In this document: positions 63,239-64,000 of the stretch, piece after piece | How positions within the stretch are numbered: the stretch's first letter is position 1 | How the letters are laid out: each line of letters begins with the position of its first letter | Assembly: GCA_905178155.1 (NCBI GenBank) | Contig: CAJINV010000003.1 | Coordinates: 7,001,612-7,065,611 of the forward strand | Length of the DNA: 64,000 nucleotides | Direction: 5' to 3' | Source of the DNA: Amoebophrya sp. A120 | Taxonomy: Eukaryota > Sar > Dinophyceae > Syndiniales > Amoebophryaceae | Notes under the pieces: model-generated | What the model saw: the letters and a program-made list of their open reading frames with translations, nothing else | The model's database searches: none | Told to the model about the DNA's origin: nothing | Translations under genes and position numbers: made by a program

Positions 63239-63284
63239 GCATGGCGCGCTTGCTCTCCTGCGCAGGAGAGCAAGCGCGCCATGC
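63239..63284. repeat. Perfect 46-bp palindrome
   Basis: The 23-bp arms, beginning GCATGGCGCGCTTGCTCTCC, meet without a spacer at 63261/63262. A second small stem-loop (AAAGCCGC...GCGGCTTT) follows near 63303-63324. It lies between the repeat tract and a possible plus-strand gene. Confidence 0.95.
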
Positions 63285-63420
63285 GCTTTGTGGTCTGCAC
63301 GCAAAGCCGCAGCTTTGCGGCTTTTTGCTTCTTGTTGCTGATTTTCGTAGTGCCCACGGCTAGCGTCATGATTTCCAATCTTCCAGATCGCGACGCTTTT
63401 GCATTTCATACAGCCGGGAA

Positions 63421-63618
63421 GTGTTCGACTTCCACAAACCGGACTGGCGCGAAAAGCCGTCGAACTTGCGGCGCGATGAGTACTCAGCCGTGCCGAGGCA
63501 CTGGCCACGGCCGGAGAACTCCCCGCACTGGCGGCCAGAATGCGAACACTGGCACGCTGAGGAGTTGGCCAGGGAGCAGAAGCGGGCAAAAAAGTTCCTG
63601 GAGGAGGAGCACTGCTAA
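63421..63618 (+). CDS. Possible plus-strand exon
   Basis: Frame EVFDFHKPDWREKPSNLRRD ... EELAREQKRAKKFLEEEHC ends at TAA and has strongly protein-like composition, unlike the low-complexity reading of the other strand. Just upstream in another frame, 63281-63370 starts with ATG and encodes a signal-peptide-like stretch (FAAFCFLLLIFVVPTASV). A splice or frameshift linking the two would make a small secreted protein, but I could not find a GT-AG pair of matching phase. If real, it would be the only plus-strand gene in the window. Confidence 0.35.
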   Translation: MFDFHKPDWREKPSNLRRDEYSAVPRHWPRPENSPHWRPECEHWHAEELAREQKRAKKFLEEEHC

Positions 63619-64000
63619 GGAGTTTTTTGAGGAAGGTTTTTTTTGTAACAGGATTGGCCTTGCTACAGGACTAGCAACAAGATTGCGCCAAAGTTGCGCT
63701 TTTTTGAAACAGGGCCGGCTTTTCTGAAAGACTTGCGACAAGACTTGCGACGAGATTGGATTTTTTTGGAAAAGACTGCCGCTGGCTGTGTTTGTATGGA
63801 GTTGGTTGCGCGCCAAAGAAAGCAAGAGAACCTGCCTGGCCGGTGGCTTAGACGGTGCCGCCGCGATCTGTTTCGCCGGCGGGCGACGGGCCTCGGTCCT
63901 GGTGTTCTTTTGTTTCGGCTGTGTTTCGTCAGAGAGTGTAAATCTCGGTCGGTCGGGTACACGTAGAATTTCGGTCGGGAGCTCTTCCATTAATTTATGT

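Overview
This looks like nuclear DNA of a eukaryotic microbe, most likely an alveolate close to the parasitic dinoflagellate Amoebophrya (Syndiniales). Almost every believable gene is split by introns. All confident genes lie on the minus strand, a one-directional array as in dinoflagellates. Enolase carries the plant/alveolate-type EWGW insertion. Many introns are not GT-AG introns but short inverted-repeat elements between 5-bp direct repeats. As far as I know, such introns are described from Amoebophrya. I saw no tRNA, rRNA, CRISPR or dinoflagellate spliced-leader sequence. The assignment rests on these traits, not on a search.

Gene layout, all minus strand: COG1 Golgi tethering subunit (721-6266); enolase (8903-12142); ELMO-domain protein (13250-15422); an 886-residue unknown (17669-23653); PX-BAR sorting nexin (24401-26930); a predicted 3,079-residue membrane protein (27923-37816); a small protein followed by an in-frame TAG and a SHOCT-like tail (39135-39893); a coiled-coil protein with one membrane segment (44627-48699); a single-pass membrane protein (49924-52745); a cysteine-rich candidate (53663-55384); a protein rich in clathrin-adaptor-like motifs (55461-57778); an unknown partly resolved gene (57933-59777); and an RPAP3/SPAG1-like co-chaperone (59876-62839). 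One possible plus-strand exon sits at the right edge (63421-63618). I joined exons by hand. For eight multi-exon genes the summed coding length is a multiple of three.

The notable system is the set of intron-forming elements. Eleven insertions share one architecture: a 5-bp target duplication (one of them 4/5), termini TAT...ATA (one TAC...GTA), and terminal inverted repeats. Nine of them fall inside reading frames. Removing the element plus one copy of the duplication restores the frame exactly. Sizes run from 235 bp to 3,930 bp. Two copies in unrelated genes (enolase and the 886-residue unknown) are nearly the same sequence, so the family spread recently. The 3.93-kb member (39969-43898) and a 1.29-kb member with roughly 450-bp arms (45162-46455) are far larger than the rest. 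Ordinary GT-AG introns sit beside them in the same genes. Several further introns look like decayed members with imperfect repeats. Two segments of about 1.2 kb (16033-17288 and 20091-21347) are bounded instead by 42-bp and 36-bp direct repeats.

The genes are mostly housekeeping, with membrane trafficking (COG1, sorting nexin, ELMO protein, adaptor-like protein) well represented. I see no operon-like functional link between them.
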